64,000 nucleotides of DNA. Source: Sphingobium xenophagum NBRC 107872 (GTDB taxonomy: Bacteria > Pseudomonadota > Alphaproteobacteria > Sphingomonadales > Sphingomonadaceae). The notes beneath the pieces were generated by a model, which was given only the letters and a program-made list of their open reading frames with translations, searched no databases and had not been told where the DNA came from. Both the position numbers and the translations under genes were made by a program. This document shows positions 17,007-26,560 of the stretch, one piece after another (the stretch's first letter is position 1; the number at the start of each line of letters is the position of its first letter). Where the stretch lies: positions 124,001 to 188,000 of the forward strand of contig NZ_BARE01000002.1 of the NCBI RefSeq assembly GCF_000367345.1, read 5' to 3'.

Positions 17007-17852
17007 ATGGAGACCGTTTCGGAAAATCGCGCCTTTGGCGGGGTGCAGGGCGTGTATCGCCATGCATCGGCCAGCACGGGGACGGACATGGTGTTTTCCG
17101 TGTTCGTACCGCCGCATGAGTCGGGGGCGAAGCTGCCGGTGGTCTGGTATCTGTCGGGCCTGACCTGCACCCATGCCAATGTAACCGAAAAAGGCGAGTT
17201 TCGCGCGATCTGCGCCGAACTGGGGCTGATCTTCGTCGCGCCCGACACGTCGCCACGGGGCGAAGGCGTGGCTGACGATCCCGATGGCGCCTATGATTTC
17301 GGGCTGGGCGCCGGTTTTTACGTCGATGCGACCGAGGCGCCCTTTGTGGCGCATTACAAGATGTGGTCCTATGTGACGGAAGAACTGCCCGCGCTGATCG
17401 CAGCGGAATTTCCCGCCGACATGGCGCGACAGTCGATCATGGGCCATTCGATGGGCGGGCATGGCGCGCTGACGATCGGGCTGACGCTGGCGGATCGGTT
17501 CAAGGCGGTGTCGGCCTTTGCGCCGATCGTCGCGCCAAGCCAGGTGCCATGGGGTCAGAAGGCGCTGTCGGGCTATCTGGGCGATGACAAGGCGGCGTGG
17601 CGCAAGCATGATGCGGTCGCGCTGATCGAGGATGGCGCGCGGGTCGATGCATTGCTGGTCGATCAGGGTGGAGCGGACGGGTTTCTGGACAAGGAACTGC
17701 GCCCGGACCTGCTGCGCACGGCTTGCGACGCGGCGGGGATCGACCTGACGCTGACGGTGCGGGACGGTTACGACCATAGCTATTATTTCATCTCCACCTT
17801 CATGGCGGATCATCTGCGCTGGCATGGGGAAAGATTGGGGCAAGGGGCATGA
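17007..17852 (+). CDS. fghA: S-formylglutathione hydrolase
   Basis: FghA hydrolyses S-formylglutathione to formate and glutathione, completing formaldehyde detoxification begun by AdhC. The 281-residue protein is an esterase-D type alpha/beta hydrolase with the nucleophile motif GHSMGGHGAL near residue 148, the oxyanion-region LSGLTCTHANVTEKG near 50, the Asp in DQGGADGFLD near 220, and the catalytic His in DGYDHSYYFI near 258. ATG 17007 gives the usual N terminus. The next gene overlaps its stop by 4 bases (ATGA). Confidence 0.96.
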   Translation: METVSENRAFGGVQGVYRHASASTGTDMVFSVFVPPHESGAKLPVVWYLSGLTCTHANVTEKGEFRAICAELGLIFVAPDTSPRGEGVADDPDGAYDFGLGAGFYVDATEAPFVAHYKMWSYVTEELPALIAAEFPADMARQSIMGHSMGGHGALTIGLTLADRFKAVSAFAPIVAPSQVPWGQKALSGYLGDDKAAWRKHDAVALIEDGARVDALLVDQGGADGFLDKELRPDLLRTACDAAGIDLTLTVRDGYDHSYYFISTFMADHLRWHGERLGQGA

Positions 17853-18247
17853 GCGATAGGATTTTGCGCGACTATTATGCCGCCTTCAATCGCGGGGACA
17901 GCGCCGCGATGCTGGCGCTGCTGACCGACGATGTGGTGCATGAACCGAGCCAGGGTGCGGTGCGCAACGGCAAGGCGGCCTTTGCCGAATTTCTGGACCA
18001 TATGAACCGCTGCTATAGCGAGACGGTGATCGAGCCTGTGTTCCTGACATCGGCCGATGGCACGCGGGCGGCGGCGGAGTTCATGCTGGAGGGCGAATAT
18101 CTGGTAACCGACGGCGATTTGCCAGCGGCAGCCGGGCAGCGATACCGGCTGCGCGTCGGCGCGTTTTTCGAGATACGCGACGGCAGGATCGCGCGGGTGA
18201 GCAACCATTATAATCTGGCGGACTGGCTGGCGCAGGTGGGCGGCTGA
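17849..18247 (+). CDS. NTF2-like / SnoaL-type protein at the end of the formaldehyde operon
   Basis: The 132-residue protein has the NTF2-like fold pattern: LRDYYAAFNRGDSAAMLALLTDDVVHE at the N terminus and YRLRVGAFFEIRDGRIARVSNHYN near the end, as in ketosteroid-isomerase-related proteins. Its start overlaps fghA by 4 bases, so it is translationally coupled to it. The function is unknown; steady association with adhC-fghA would suggest handling of a small toxic metabolite, but that is inference. Confidence 0.85.
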   Translation: MSDRILRDYYAAFNRGDSAAMLALLTDDVVHEPSQGAVRNGKAAFAEFLDHMNRCYSETVIEPVFLTSADGTRAAAEFMLEGEYLVTDGDLPAAAGQRYRLRVGAFFEIRDGRIARVSNHYNLADWLAQVGG

Positions 18248-18285
18248 CACGGCTGGTCCGACGCCCTACCTCTCCCGTTTCCAAA

Positions 18286-18366
18286 CTCCGTTCGCCCTGA
18301 GCTTGTCGAAGGGCCGTTCTTCTACTGAAGAAGGACAAGGCTTCGACAGGCTCAGCCCGAACGGAG
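18286..18366. repeat. REP-like inverted repeat, family B
   Basis: Arms of about 27 bases (18286-18312 and 18339-18366) pair with a few mismatches. The ends read CTCCGTTCGCCCTGAGC and GCTCAGCCCGAACGGAG. This family recurs at 27310, 29575, 30800 and 40234. Here it fills the space between convergent genes (NTF2-like and ilvD), where it could act as a bidirectional terminator or mRNA-end stabiliser. Confidence 0.82.
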
Positions 18367-18372
18367 CTTATT

Positions 18373-20223
18373 CTATTTCTCGATCTGGCTGACGTCGCGC
18401 ACTGCGCCCTTGGCGGCGTTGGTGGTCATGGCGGCATAGGCGCGCAGGGCCGGTGAGACGTCGCGTTTGCGGCCAAAGGGCTTCCACGCCTTTGCCCCCA
18501 TCTTTTCCATTTCGGCGCGGCGTTCGGCCAGCACGGCGTCATCAATGTCCAGCTTGATGACGCGATTGGGAATGTCGATGACGATCGGATCGCCGGTCTG
18601 GACCAGCGCGATCAGGCCGCCTTCGGCTGCTTCGGGCGAGACATGGCCGATCGACAGGCCCGACGTGCCGCCCGAAAAGCGGCCGTCGGTGATGAGGGCG
18701 CATGCCTTGCCCAGCCCCTTGGATTTCAGATAGCTGGTCGGATAGAGCATTTCCTGCATGCCCGGCCCGCCCTTTGGCCCTTCATAGCGGATGACGACGA
18801 CGTCGCCGGCCTTGACCTCATTGCCCAAAATGCCCGCGACCGAGGCGTCCTGACTTTCATAGACGCGCGCCGTGCCGTGGAAAGTGAGGATGCTATCGTC
18901 CACGCCCGCCGTCTTGACGATGCAGCCTTCGGGCGCAAGGTTGCCATAAAGGACGGCAAGGCCGCCATCCTTGGAGAAGGGATGGTCTGCGGAGCGGATC
19001 ACGCCCGTTTCGCGGTCCAGGTCCAGCTCTTCCCAGCGGGCCGACTGGCTGAATGCGGTCTGGGTCGGGACGCCGCCGGGTGCCGCGCGGAAGAAGGCGC
19101 GGACTTCATCGCTGTTGGTGCGGCCAATGTCCCAGCGGGCGAGCGCTGCGGCCATCGTCGGGGCGTGGACGGTGGGAAGCGAGGTGTCGACCAGCCCGGC
19201 GCGCTCCAGTTCGCCCAGTATCGCCATGATGCCACCGGCGCGGTGCACATCCTCCATATGCACGTCCTGCTTGGCGGGCGCGACCTTGCACAGGCAGGGG
19301 ACGCGGCGCGACAGGCGGTCGATGTCGGCCATGGTGAAATCGACCCCGCCTTCATGGGCGGCGGCCAAAAGGTGAAGCACGGTGTTGGTCGAGCCGCCCA
19401 TGGCGATGTCCAGGCTCATCGCATTTTCGAACGCGGCGAAGCTGGCAATGGTGCGCGGCAGGGCGGTGGCGTCATCCTGTTCATACCAGCGCTTGGCGAG
19501 ATCGACGATGACATGGCCCGCTTCACGGAACAGCCGTTCGCGATCGGCATGGGTGGCGAGCGTCGAACCATTGCCGGGCAGCGAGAGGCCGAGCGCTTCG
19601 GTCAGGCAGTTCATCGAATTGGCCGTGAACATGCCAGAGCATGACCCGCAGGTGGGGCAGGCGGAGCGTTCGATGGTTTTGACTTCTTCGTCGGTATAGC
19701 TTTCGTCCGCAGCGACGACCATGGCGTCGACCAGGTCGAGCGCCACTTCCTTGCCGCGCATCACGACCTTGCCCGCTTCCATCGGCCCGCCGGAAACGAA
19801 CACGGCGGGAATGTTGAGGCGCATCGCGGCCATCAGCATGCCGGGCGTGATCTTGTCGCAATTGGAGATGCAGACCATCGCGTCGGCGCAATGCGCGTTG
19901 ACCATATATTCGACGCTGTCGGCGATCAGATCCCGACTGGGGAGCGAATAGAGCATCCCGCCATGACCCATGGCGATGCCGTCATCGACCGCGATGGTGT
20001 TGAATTCCTTGGCGACGCCGCCTGCCGCCTCAATCTCGCGGGCGACCAGCTGGCCCAGATCCTTGAGGTGGACATGGCCGGGGACGAACTGGGTGAAGCT
20101 GTTGACCACGGCGATGATCGGCTTGCCGAAATCCTCGTCCTTCATGCCCGTCGCGCGCCACAGCCCGCGCGCGCCCGCCATGTTGCGGCCATGGGTGGTG
20201 GTTCTGGAGCGATAGGCAGGCAT
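18373..20223 (-). CDS. ilvD: Dihydroxy-acid dehydratase
   Basis: IlvD dehydrates dihydroxyisovalerate and dihydroxymethylvalerate to the keto acids that precede valine, leucine and isoleucine. The 616-residue protein is full length. Fe-S ligands are seen in [12 protein letters not shown] near residue 122 and [19 protein letters not shown] near 195; other signatures are [14 protein letters not shown] near 42, [12 protein letters not shown] near 280 and [20 protein letters not shown] near 520. It is divergent from a LysR regulator, with a 106-base spacer. Confidence 0.98.
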   Translation of the reverse strand: MPAYRSRTTTHGRNMAGARGLWRATGMKDEDFGKPIIAVVNSFTQFVPGHVHLKDLGQLVAREIEAAGGVAKEFNTIAVDDGIAMGHGGMLYSLPSRDLIADSVEYMVNAHCADAMVCISNCDKITPGMLMAAMRLNIPAVFVSGGPMEAGKVVMRGKEVALDLVDAMVVAADESYTDEEVKTIERSACPTCGSCSGMFTANSMNCLTEALGLSLPGNGSTLATHADRERLFREAGHVIVDLAKRWYEQDDATALPRTIASFAAFENAMSLDIAMGGSTNTVLHLLAAAHEGGVDFTMADIDRLSRRVPCLCKVAPAKQDVHMEDVHRAGGIMAILGELERAGLVDTSLPTVHAPTMAAALARWDIGRTNSDEVRAFFRAAPGGVPTQTAFSQSARWEELDLDRETGVIRSADHPFSKDGGLAVLYGNLAPEGCIVKTAGVDDSILTFHGTARVYESQDASVAGILGNEVKAGDVVVIRYEGPKGGPGMQEMLYPTSYLKSKGLGKACALITDGRFSGGTSGLSIGHVSPEAAEGGLIALVQTGDPIVIDIPNRVIKLDIDDAVLAERRAEMEKMGAKAWKPFGRKRDVSPALRAYAAMTTNAAKGAVRDVSQIEK

Positions 20224-20329
20224 GGTCGATGTCCCTGAAAAGATAATCCTCGCGGGCGGCTCTATACCCGTTGGGATTAGGTGTGAAATATATTATTGAT
20301 GCCTCATTAGGTCGCAGGATATATGAAAC

Positions 20330-21205
20330 ATGGACATCCGCCAGTTGCGGCATTTCGTCATGGTCGCCGAAACGCTGCATTTCGGGCAGGCGGCGGAACG
20401 GCTGCATATGACCCAGCCACCGCTCAGCCAGTCGATCCTGATGCTGGAGCGCGAACTGGGCGCGCCGCTGTTCACGCGGACCAAGCGGCGGGTCGCGCTG
20501 ACCCCGTTCGGGGCGCAATGGCTGGAGCAGGTGCGCCCGGCGATCGCCGCGATCGACGCGCTGCCGGACGCGGCGCGGCGGTTGCGCGAGGGGCGGGCGG
20601 GGCATCTGGCGCTCTCCTTCGTCAGCACCGCCGATTATAGCGTACTGCCCGCGCTGGTGCGCCGCTATGCCGCGCTGTTCCCGCAGGTCGAAATCCGCCT
20701 GACGGAGGCGACCAGCGACGTGCAGATCCCCGCATTGCTGGCGGGGCAGGCGCATGCGGGCATATTGATCCCGCCTGCTGATGCGCCCTTGCCGCCGGAC
20801 CTGTGCTATCGCCGCCTGATCCGCGAGCCGCTGGTCACGGCATTGCCGGAGCAATGGGTGGAGGCAGGGGCGATCGATGCGGCGGCGATCGTGTCGCTGC
20901 CGCTGATCCTGTTTCCGCGCGCGGTGGCGCCCGCCTTTCACGATCTGGTCACTGGCTATTATGCGGCGCGCGGCGCGCAGGCCAATATCGTGCAGCAGGC
21001 GATCCAGATGCAGACGATCATCAGCCTGGTGTCGGCGGGGCTGGGAATAGCGCTGGTTCCGGCTTCGCTGCGCAATCTGGCGCGGGCGGGCGTGGTCTAT
21101 GCCGATCTTGGCGATCCGCCGATGCTGGAAACCGGGCTGGCGTGGCGGCGGGAGGATGAGACGCCGACATTGCGCCAGTTTCTGGAATTGGCACAAGGGG
21201 CATGA
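20330..21205 (+). CDS. LysR family transcriptional regulator divergent from ilvD
   Basis: The 291-residue protein has the classic LysR N terminus MDIRQLRHFVMVAETLHFGQAAERLHMTQ and the helix-turn-helix continuing with PPLSQSILMLERELG, then a periplasmic-binding-like effector domain. It resembles the BenM/CatM/HcaR branch. The A+T-rich 106-base spacer shared with ilvD (around 20280-20325) is the natural operator region, and control of ilvD by this protein, as IlvR does in Caulobacter, is a reasonable inference but not shown by sequence. Confidence 0.9.
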   Translation: MDIRQLRHFVMVAETLHFGQAAERLHMTQPPLSQSILMLERELGAPLFTRTKRRVALTPFGAQWLEQVRPAIAAIDALPDAARRLREGRAGHLALSFVSTADYSVLPALVRRYAALFPQVEIRLTEATSDVQIPALLAGQAHAGILIPPADAPLPPDLCYRRLIREPLVTALPEQWVEAGAIDAAAIVSLPLILFPRAVAPAFHDLVTGYYAARGAQANIVQQAIQMQTIISLVSAGLGIALVPASLRNLARAGVVYADLGDPPMLETGLAWRREDETPTLRQFLELAQGA

Positions 21206-21260
21206 GAAGATCGCTGGCGCGGGCTTTACCGGCTGGCATCGCCGGGCGTAGAGCAAGGGC

Positions 21261-22067
21261 ATGACAATGGAAGATGATGCAGGTCGCCCCGCAGCGACGG
21301 TAGTGATCGTGCGCGATCGGCCCGATGGGCCGCCCGACATATTGATGATGGAACGGGCATCGACCATGGCCTTTGCCGCGGGCGCGCTGGTCTTTCCCGG
21401 CGGCGGGGTGGACGCGCATGACCATGCGCTGGCGGCACGGATCGAGCATGGGCTTGAACAGGATGAGGCCGCGGCGCGGATCGCGGCGATCCGCGAAACG
21501 ATCGAGGAAAGCGGGCTGGGTGTTGGCCTGATCGGGGGCGTGAACGGGGATCTGAACGGGGAGTTGGCGGGCGCGGTCGACGGGCCGACGGTATTGTCGC
21601 TGCGGCAGGGGTTGCTGGCCGGGACGATGCTGGGCGATTTGCTCGACAGCCATGGTCTGACGCTGGCGCTCGATCAGTTGACGCCCTTTGCCCGATGGCA
21701 TCCGGCGCCGTTTGAAAAGGCGATCCGGGTCTATGACACGCGCTTTTACATCGCGCGCGCGCCCGACGCGCAGGAAGCCGTCGCCGACGCGACGGAGAAT
21801 GTGCATCTGTTCTGGAGTAGCGCCACCGCCACGCTGGCGCGATGCGATGCGGGGGATGGGCGTATCATCTTTCCCACCCGGCGCAATCTGGAGCGGTTGG
21901 CGCTGGCGGGAAGCCATGCCGAGATGATCGCCCATGCCGCTGCCCACCCGGTTGAAAAAGTGCGGCCATGGGTGGAAGATCGCGACGGCGAACAGCATTT
22001 ATGCATCCCGGATCATCTGGGCTATCCCGTCACATCGGAACCTTTCTGGCAGGTCCGGCGTGGTTAG
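21261..22067 (+). CDS. NUDT19-like Nudix hydrolase
   Basis: The 268-residue protein has a split Nudix box: ALVFPGGGVD near residue 46, then about 25 residues of insert, then AAIRETIEESGLGVG near 75. This long insert between the Gly part and the REUXEE part is typical of the NUDT19/RP2 group, whose animal members hydrolyse CoA esters. The rest (RWHPAPFEKAIRVYDTRFYIA near 145) agrees. The bacterial substrate is not known. It is 4 bases from the extensin-like gene, so the two are likely co-transcribed. Confidence 0.85.
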   Translation: MTMEDDAGRPAATVVIVRDRPDGPPDILMMERASTMAFAAGALVFPGGGVDAHDHALAARIEHGLEQDEAAARIAAIRETIEESGLGVGLIGGVNGDLNGELAGAVDGPTVLSLRQGLLAGTMLGDLLDSHGLTLALDQLTPFARWHPAPFEKAIRVYDTRFYIARAPDAQEAVADATENVHLFWSSATATLARCDAGDGRIIFPTRRNLERLALAGSHAEMIAHAAAHPVEKVRPWVEDRDGEQHLCIPDHLGYPVTSEPFWQVRRG

Positions 22068-22070
22068 GGG

Positions 22071-22796
22071 ATGCGTCAAATCCACCTGTTCCTGCGTCAC
22101 ATCCTGTTCTGGGGCGTTTTGCTCTGCCTGATCCTGCTGGCCTATGCCGTGCTACGGCAGCGGCCGCAGGACCTGCCCTGGACAAAGATCGACCTTGATC
22201 AGCCGATTGGCCTGTTTACCGGGCGGAAGCTGGCGGCGCTGACGGGGGAGCGGGCGCAATGTCTGGCGCTGCTGGAACAGGCGGGCGTGTCCTATAGCGC
22301 GATGGAGCCGGGCGGGTCGGGACAATGCGTCTATGATGATGCCGTACGGCTGAAAGCCGAACGCGGGGCGCTGGCCTACGCCCCGGCGGCGGTCGCGCCT
22401 TCCTGCCCGGTGGTGGCCGCGCTCAAGCTATGGGAGTGGCAGGTGGTCCAGCCTGCCGCGCAGCGCATCTATGGCCAGCCGGTCGCTTCGCTGCGGCATT
22501 TTGGCAGCTATAGCTGTCGACGGATGTACGGGCGCAGCGCTGGCGATTTCAGCGAACATGCGACCGCCGATGCGATCGACATCGCTGCCTTTGTCCTGGC
22601 GGATGGGCGGCAGATAAGCGTGCTGAACGATTGGGACGGCAAGGCCAGGGACGCCGAGTTTCTCCGCGCGGTGCGGGACGGGGCGTGCGACCTGTTTTCG
22701 ACCGTGCTGTCGCCTGATTATAACAAGGCGCACCGCGATCATTTCCATCTGGATCAGGCGGAACGCGGCGCGACCGGGTGGCGGGCGTGCCGGTGA
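22071..22796 (+). CDS. Extensin-like C-terminal domain protein, membrane anchored
   Basis: The 241-residue protein has one N-terminal membrane segment (HILFWGVLLCLILLAYAVL, residues 10-28) and then an extensin-like C-terminal domain. Conserved cysteines (in ERAQCLALLEQ, GSGQCVY, SCPVV, SYSCRRMYG, DGACDLF) and possible metal ligands HATADAIDIAAF near 164 and HRDHFHLD near 222 fit the family, which shares its active-site pattern with MepA/VanY-type peptidases. A periplasmic cell-wall role is plausible. It is encoded 4 bases after the Nudix gene. Confidence 0.85.
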   Translation: MRQIHLFLRHILFWGVLLCLILLAYAVLRQRPQDLPWTKIDLDQPIGLFTGRKLAALTGERAQCLALLEQAGVSYSAMEPGGSGQCVYDDAVRLKAERGALAYAPAAVAPSCPVVAALKLWEWQVVQPAAQRIYGQPVASLRHFGSYSCRRMYGRSAGDFSEHATADAIDIAAFVLADGRQISVLNDWDGKARDAEFLRAVRDGACDLFSTVLSPDYNKAHRDHFHLDQAERGATGWRACR

Positions 22797-22813
22797 CATT
22801 GCTCCGCTAAATA

Positions 22814-22899
22814 CGTCATGCCAGTGAAGGCTGGTATCCCATTTTTCTTTTCGGCGCTTGAGCAAAAGAAGGGAGATCCCAGCTTTCGCTGGGATGACG
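22814..22899. repeat. REP-like pair, family A variant
   Basis: CGTCATGCCAGTGAAGGCTGG (from 22814) and its inverted relative ending GCTGGGATGACG (to 22899) flank about 30 bases. Each unit holds an internal palindrome (CCAG-N6-CTGG). It lies between the convergent extensin-like gene and trpE, 8 bases from the trpE stop, and may serve as a terminator. Confidence 0.72.
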
Positions 22900-22907
22900 A
22901 GAGGATT

Positions 22908-24437
22908 TTACTGCCCGAAGCCGCTTTCGCGCGCCAAGGCCACCGCCTCGCGCGCTGCCGCCAGTAGCGCGCCGCTCTTGGCTTCGCATTCGCGCTGTTC
23001 ATATTCGGGGGTGGAATCGGCGACGATCCCGGCCCCGGCCTGCACATGCATGACGCCGTCTTTCAACACGGCGGTGCGCAGGACGATGCAGCTGTCCATA
23101 TTGCCGTCCGGGCTGAAATAGCCGACGCCACCGGCATAGGCGCCGCGTGTTTCAGGTTCCAGTTCGGCAATGATCTCGCACGCGCGGACCTTGGGCGCGC
23201 CCGATACGGTGCCCGCCGGGAATCCTGCAAACAGCGCGTCGATCGCGTCCTTGTCCGGCGCCAGCTGGCCAACGACGTTGGAAACGATGTGCATGACATG
23301 GCTGTAGAATTCGACGGTGTAGCTGTCGGTCACGGTCACGCTGCCCGCCGTTGCGACACGGCCGACATCGTTGCGGCCAAGGTCCAGCAGCATCAGATGT
23401 TCGGCCCGTTCCTTTGGATCGGACAACAGGCTTTCGCGGTTGGCGGCGTCCTCCACGGCGTTTTTGCCCCGCGGGCGGGTGCCTGCGATCGGGCGGATCG
23501 TGACTTCGCCATTACGGGCGCGAACCAATATTTCCGGCGACGATCCGATCAGCGCAAAGCCGGGCAGGTCGAGATAATAAAGGAAGGGCGATGGATTGAT
23601 CCGCCGCAGCGCGCGATAGAGAGCGATCGGCGGCAGGCTGAACGGGCTGGTGAAACGCTGCGCCAGCACGACCTGAAAAATATCGCCCGCGACGATATAG
23701 TCCTTGGCCCTGGTCACCATGGCGGCATAGCGGCCAGGCTCCAGAACCGGGGTTACCGCGATGTCGGCCATGTCTGCCGGGGCGGGGGTGGCGGGCAGCG
23801 GAGCGGCGAGGCGCGCAGCGGTCGCGTCGATCCGTTCGAGCGCGGCGTCGATCGCCCGATCAGCAGCGCCTTCGGCATCGGTAAAGCTGCCCTTCCACAC
23901 CGGCGCGACCAGATAGAGGGCGTCGGCCAGCCGGTCGAATATCAGGATCACGGTCGGGCGCACGAACAGCATGTCGGGCAGGGCGATGGGATTGGGCGCG
24001 GGGCGGGGCAGCTTTTCGACCAGCCCGACCGTCTCATAGCCGAAATAGCCGACAAGGCAGGCGAGCGCGGCGGGCAGGGCGGGATCAAGTTCCGCGCGGC
24101 ATTCGGCGACCAGCGCCCGCAACGCCGTCAGCGCGTCGGCCTCCAGCGGCTCGAACGCAGTGCGGTCGGTCGCCCATTGGCGGTTGATCTGCGCCTTGTC
24201 GCCATCGGCGCGGAACAGGAGGTCGGGGGCGAGGCCGATCAGACTGTGGCGACCGCGCACCGCGCCACCCTCCACCGATTCAAGCAGGAAGTCGCCGCGA
24301 TCCGCCTCGAACAATTTGAGCGCGGCGGAAATGGGCGTGTCGGTGTCGGCAATCTGACGCCGCCACACCAGCGCCGATTCGCCCCGCGCCAGCGCCGCGC
24401 GCGCGAAAGCGATGCCGTCCCCGCCCGTTGCGCCCAT
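22908..24437 (-). CDS. trpE: Anthranilate synthase component I
   Basis: TrpE converts chorismate to anthranilate with ammonia supplied by TrpG, the first step of tryptophan synthesis. The 509-residue protein has the tryptophan feedback motif LLES at residues 51-54, GYFGYE near 149, and the chorismate-binding signatures SSPEILVRARNGEVTIRPIAGTRPRG near 310, DLGRNDVGRVA near 358 and GTVSGAPKVRACEIIAELEP near 415. Its start is 1 base after the ppiD-like stop, so translation is probably coupled. trpG is not in the window. Confidence 0.97.
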   Translation of the reverse strand: MGATGGDGIAFARAALARGESALVWRRQIADTDTPISAALKLFEADRGDFLLESVEGGAVRGRHSLIGLAPDLLFRADGDKAQINRQWATDRTAFEPLEADALTALRALVAECRAELDPALPAALACLVGYFGYETVGLVEKLPRPAPNPIALPDMLFVRPTVILIFDRLADALYLVAPVWKGSFTDAEGAADRAIDAALERIDATAARLAAPLPATPAPADMADIAVTPVLEPGRYAAMVTRAKDYIVAGDIFQVVLAQRFTSPFSLPPIALYRALRRINPSPFLYYLDLPGFALIGSSPEILVRARNGEVTIRPIAGTRPRGKNAVEDAANRESLLSDPKERAEHLMLLDLGRNDVGRVATAGSVTVTDSYTVEFYSHVMHIVSNVVGQLAPDKDAIDALFAGFPAGTVSGAPKVRACEIIAELEPETRGAYAGGVGYFSPDGNMDSCIVLRTAVLKDGVMHVQAGAGIVADSTPEYEQRECEAKSGALLAAAREAVALARESGFGQ

Positions 24438-24438
24438 A

Positions 24439-26391
24439 TTATTGGCCGCCGCTATTGGTGGCGGTCAGCGCCGTGCGGGCTTCTGCCACAGATTTGGCAT
24501 TGCGGGTCACGCCCAACTCTTTTTCGACCGCGCGCTCGAACTGCTGGCCATATTCCTGGCCGACGACTTCGCTCAGCTGATCGCGTACCTGTTTCAGCAG
24601 TTCAGGCTGATCCTTGGCATCGCCGCGCTGAATGGCGTTCAGCTGGACGACAAACTGACCGCGATCCTGACCGATCGGCAGGGTCTTGACCGTGTTGGGG
24701 GCCATCGAGAAGAGAATGGCGACTTCCGCGGGGGGACGCTGTTCACCGCGCATGATGTCGGCGCGGCGGCCGCCCAGCACCTGCGGCGCGGGCAGCTTGA
24801 CGCCGACAGCGGCGACGGCATCGGCCAGTTTCATGCCCTTGGCGACCTTGGCACGAATCTCCTCGGCGACCTTCTTGGCTTTCTCATTCCCCTGATTGAG
24901 CTGGTATTGCGCCTGCACCAGCGCCTTGACCTTCGCCAGCGGCGGCGGCGCGGCGGCGACAATGTCAGTGGGGGCGATGAGCGCATAGCGCTTGTCCGGG
25001 GTGATCGGCACCAGCTGCGCGTCGTCATCCGCGCTCATGGCGAAGGCAGGCGCGATCAGCGGTTGCAGGTCGGGGGAGGGGACATAGGCCGAATCCTCGA
25101 CCTGCTTGCCGGTGGCGAGCAGCAGCGGGCTGGTTTCGAGTTTCAGGCCATTATCCTTGGCCACTTCATCGAAGGTGCCGCCATCGGCAATCTGATCCTC
25201 CAGCTTGCCGGTCAGTTCGGTGAGCAGCGCCTTTTCCTTCTGCGCGCGCAATGTCTCGACAATCTCGCTGCGTACCGCGGCAAGCGGACGGGCCGGGGTT
25301 TGCGTGATTGCGGTGACGCGCAGCACGATCCAGCCAAGCGGTCCACGCACGGGACCGACAATGTCGCCCTGCCTGGCGGCAAAGGCGGCATCGGCAACCG
25401 CCTTGCCCGCCGACCCGGTGAGGGCGGCCTGGCTCTGATCGGTCAGCGTCAGCGCCTCAAGGCCGGCATCCTTTGCGGCGGCGGACAGCGCGGTGCCGCC
25501 CTTCACCTTGTCGGCGATCGCCTTGGCACCGGCCTGCGTCGGCAGCACCAGCTGTTCGACGCTGCGGTTTTGCTTGGCGGCATAGGCGGCCTTGTTCTGA
25601 TTATAGGCGGCGGCGATTTCCGCGTCGCTGGGCTGCGATGCCTGCGCGAACCGCTGGGCGTCGATCACTGCATAGCGGATGCGGCGCTGTTCGGGGATGG
25701 TGAAGCGGTCCGCGTTGCGCTTGTAATAATCGGCCAGTTGCGCGTCGGTCGGCACCTTGTCGTCCAGAAAGGCGACCGCCGGGATCGCGGCGATCGTGCC
25801 CTGCCGCGCTTCCAGCAGCAGCGATGCGTAAGGCAGCACCAGCGAGTCGGAGAGCTTGACGCCAAGGCCCACCGGACCCAGCAACTGACGCTCCAGAATT
25901 TCGCGGCTGATGTCATCGCGCAAGGCCTGTTCGGTGATGCGTTCGCGGATCAGCAGCGAACGGAAATTATCCTGGCTGAAATTGCCCGCCGCGTCCTGAA
26001 AGGCGGGGATCTGTGCAATCTGGGCATCCACCAGCCGCTTGGAAATATGCACGCCCTGATCGTCGGCAAAGGCGCGCAGCGTCAGCGATGCGACCAACTG
26101 GTCGAACACCTGTGTCGCGCCGCCCTGCGCAAAGAATTCGCCGATCGTCAAAGCGGGATTGGACCTGCGGGCATTTTCATAGACGCGCTGGATGCGATCC
26201 TGCACTTCGCTTTGCGACAGGCTGTGGCCGCCAGCCTTGGCCGCCGTGCCGCCACTGCCGCGCAGGGTACTGCCGAACTGGCCGTTGGACAGGTCGCCCA
26301 GGATGAAGGCGCCGGCGATGACCGCCAGGAAGAGGATCGCAAAGACCGCGCCGAACCTGGAGCGAATGAAGCGGCGAAAGACAGCAAGCAT
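24439..26391 (-). CDS. ppiD: PpiD-like membrane-anchored periplasmic folding factor (SurA N-terminal domain)
   Basis: The 650-residue protein has one N-terminal membrane anchor (FGAVFAILFLAVIAGAFILG, residues 13-32), a SurA/PpiD chaperone region with SLSQSEVQDRIQRVYEN near residue 57, a parvulin-like segment (residues about 265-365, with GDIVGPVRGPLGWIVLRV), and a long C-terminal chaperone part. This is the PpiD layout: a chaperone at the Sec exit that assists newly exported proteins. The parvulin domain seems degenerate, so isomerase activity is doubtful. It precedes trpE with a 1-base gap, an arrangement common in sphingomonads. Confidence 0.9.
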   Translation of the reverse strand: MLAVFRRFIRSRFGAVFAILFLAVIAGAFILGDLSNGQFGSTLRGSGGTAAKAGGHSLSQSEVQDRIQRVYENARRSNPALTIGEFFAQGGATQVFDQLVASLTLRAFADDQGVHISKRLVDAQIAQIPAFQDAAGNFSQDNFRSLLIRERITEQALRDDISREILERQLLGPVGLGVKLSDSLVLPYASLLLEARQGTIAAIPAVAFLDDKVPTDAQLADYYKRNADRFTIPEQRRIRYAVIDAQRFAQASQPSDAEIAAAYNQNKAAYAAKQNRSVEQLVLPTQAGAKAIADKVKGGTALSAAAKDAGLEALTLTDQSQAALTGSAGKAVADAAFAARQGDIVGPVRGPLGWIVLRVTAITQTPARPLAAVRSEIVETLRAQKEKALLTELTGKLEDQIADGGTFDEVAKDNGLKLETSPLLLATGKQVEDSAYVPSPDLQPLIAPAFAMSADDDAQLVPITPDKRYALIAPTDIVAAAPPPLAKVKALVQAQYQLNQGNEKAKKVAEEIRAKVAKGMKLADAVAAVGVKLPAPQVLGGRRADIMRGEQRPPAEVAILFSMAPNTVKTLPIGQDRGQFVVQLNAIQRGDAKDQPELLKQVRDQLSEVVGQEYGQQFERAVEKELGVTRNAKSVAEARTALTATNSGGQ

Positions 26392-26560
26392 GAAAATGTC
26401 CGAACAGCGGGCGTGATGGCGGTCGCTTTAAGGCGGTATAGGCGCGGCGGCAAGCGCCCACGGTCATGCAATGTCTGGCGCAGCCAGTCTGGACAAATGC
26501 ACCCGCCCCGTTCATCGCGACCACGCGTGCAGCAAAAACAAATATGGGGAAATATAATCC

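Noticed and set aside
22037..22062. GGAAC-N17-CGTG as an EcfG promoter for the extensin-like gene
   Set aside because: The -10 is imperfect, it lies inside the Nudix gene and only 9 bases before the start codon.
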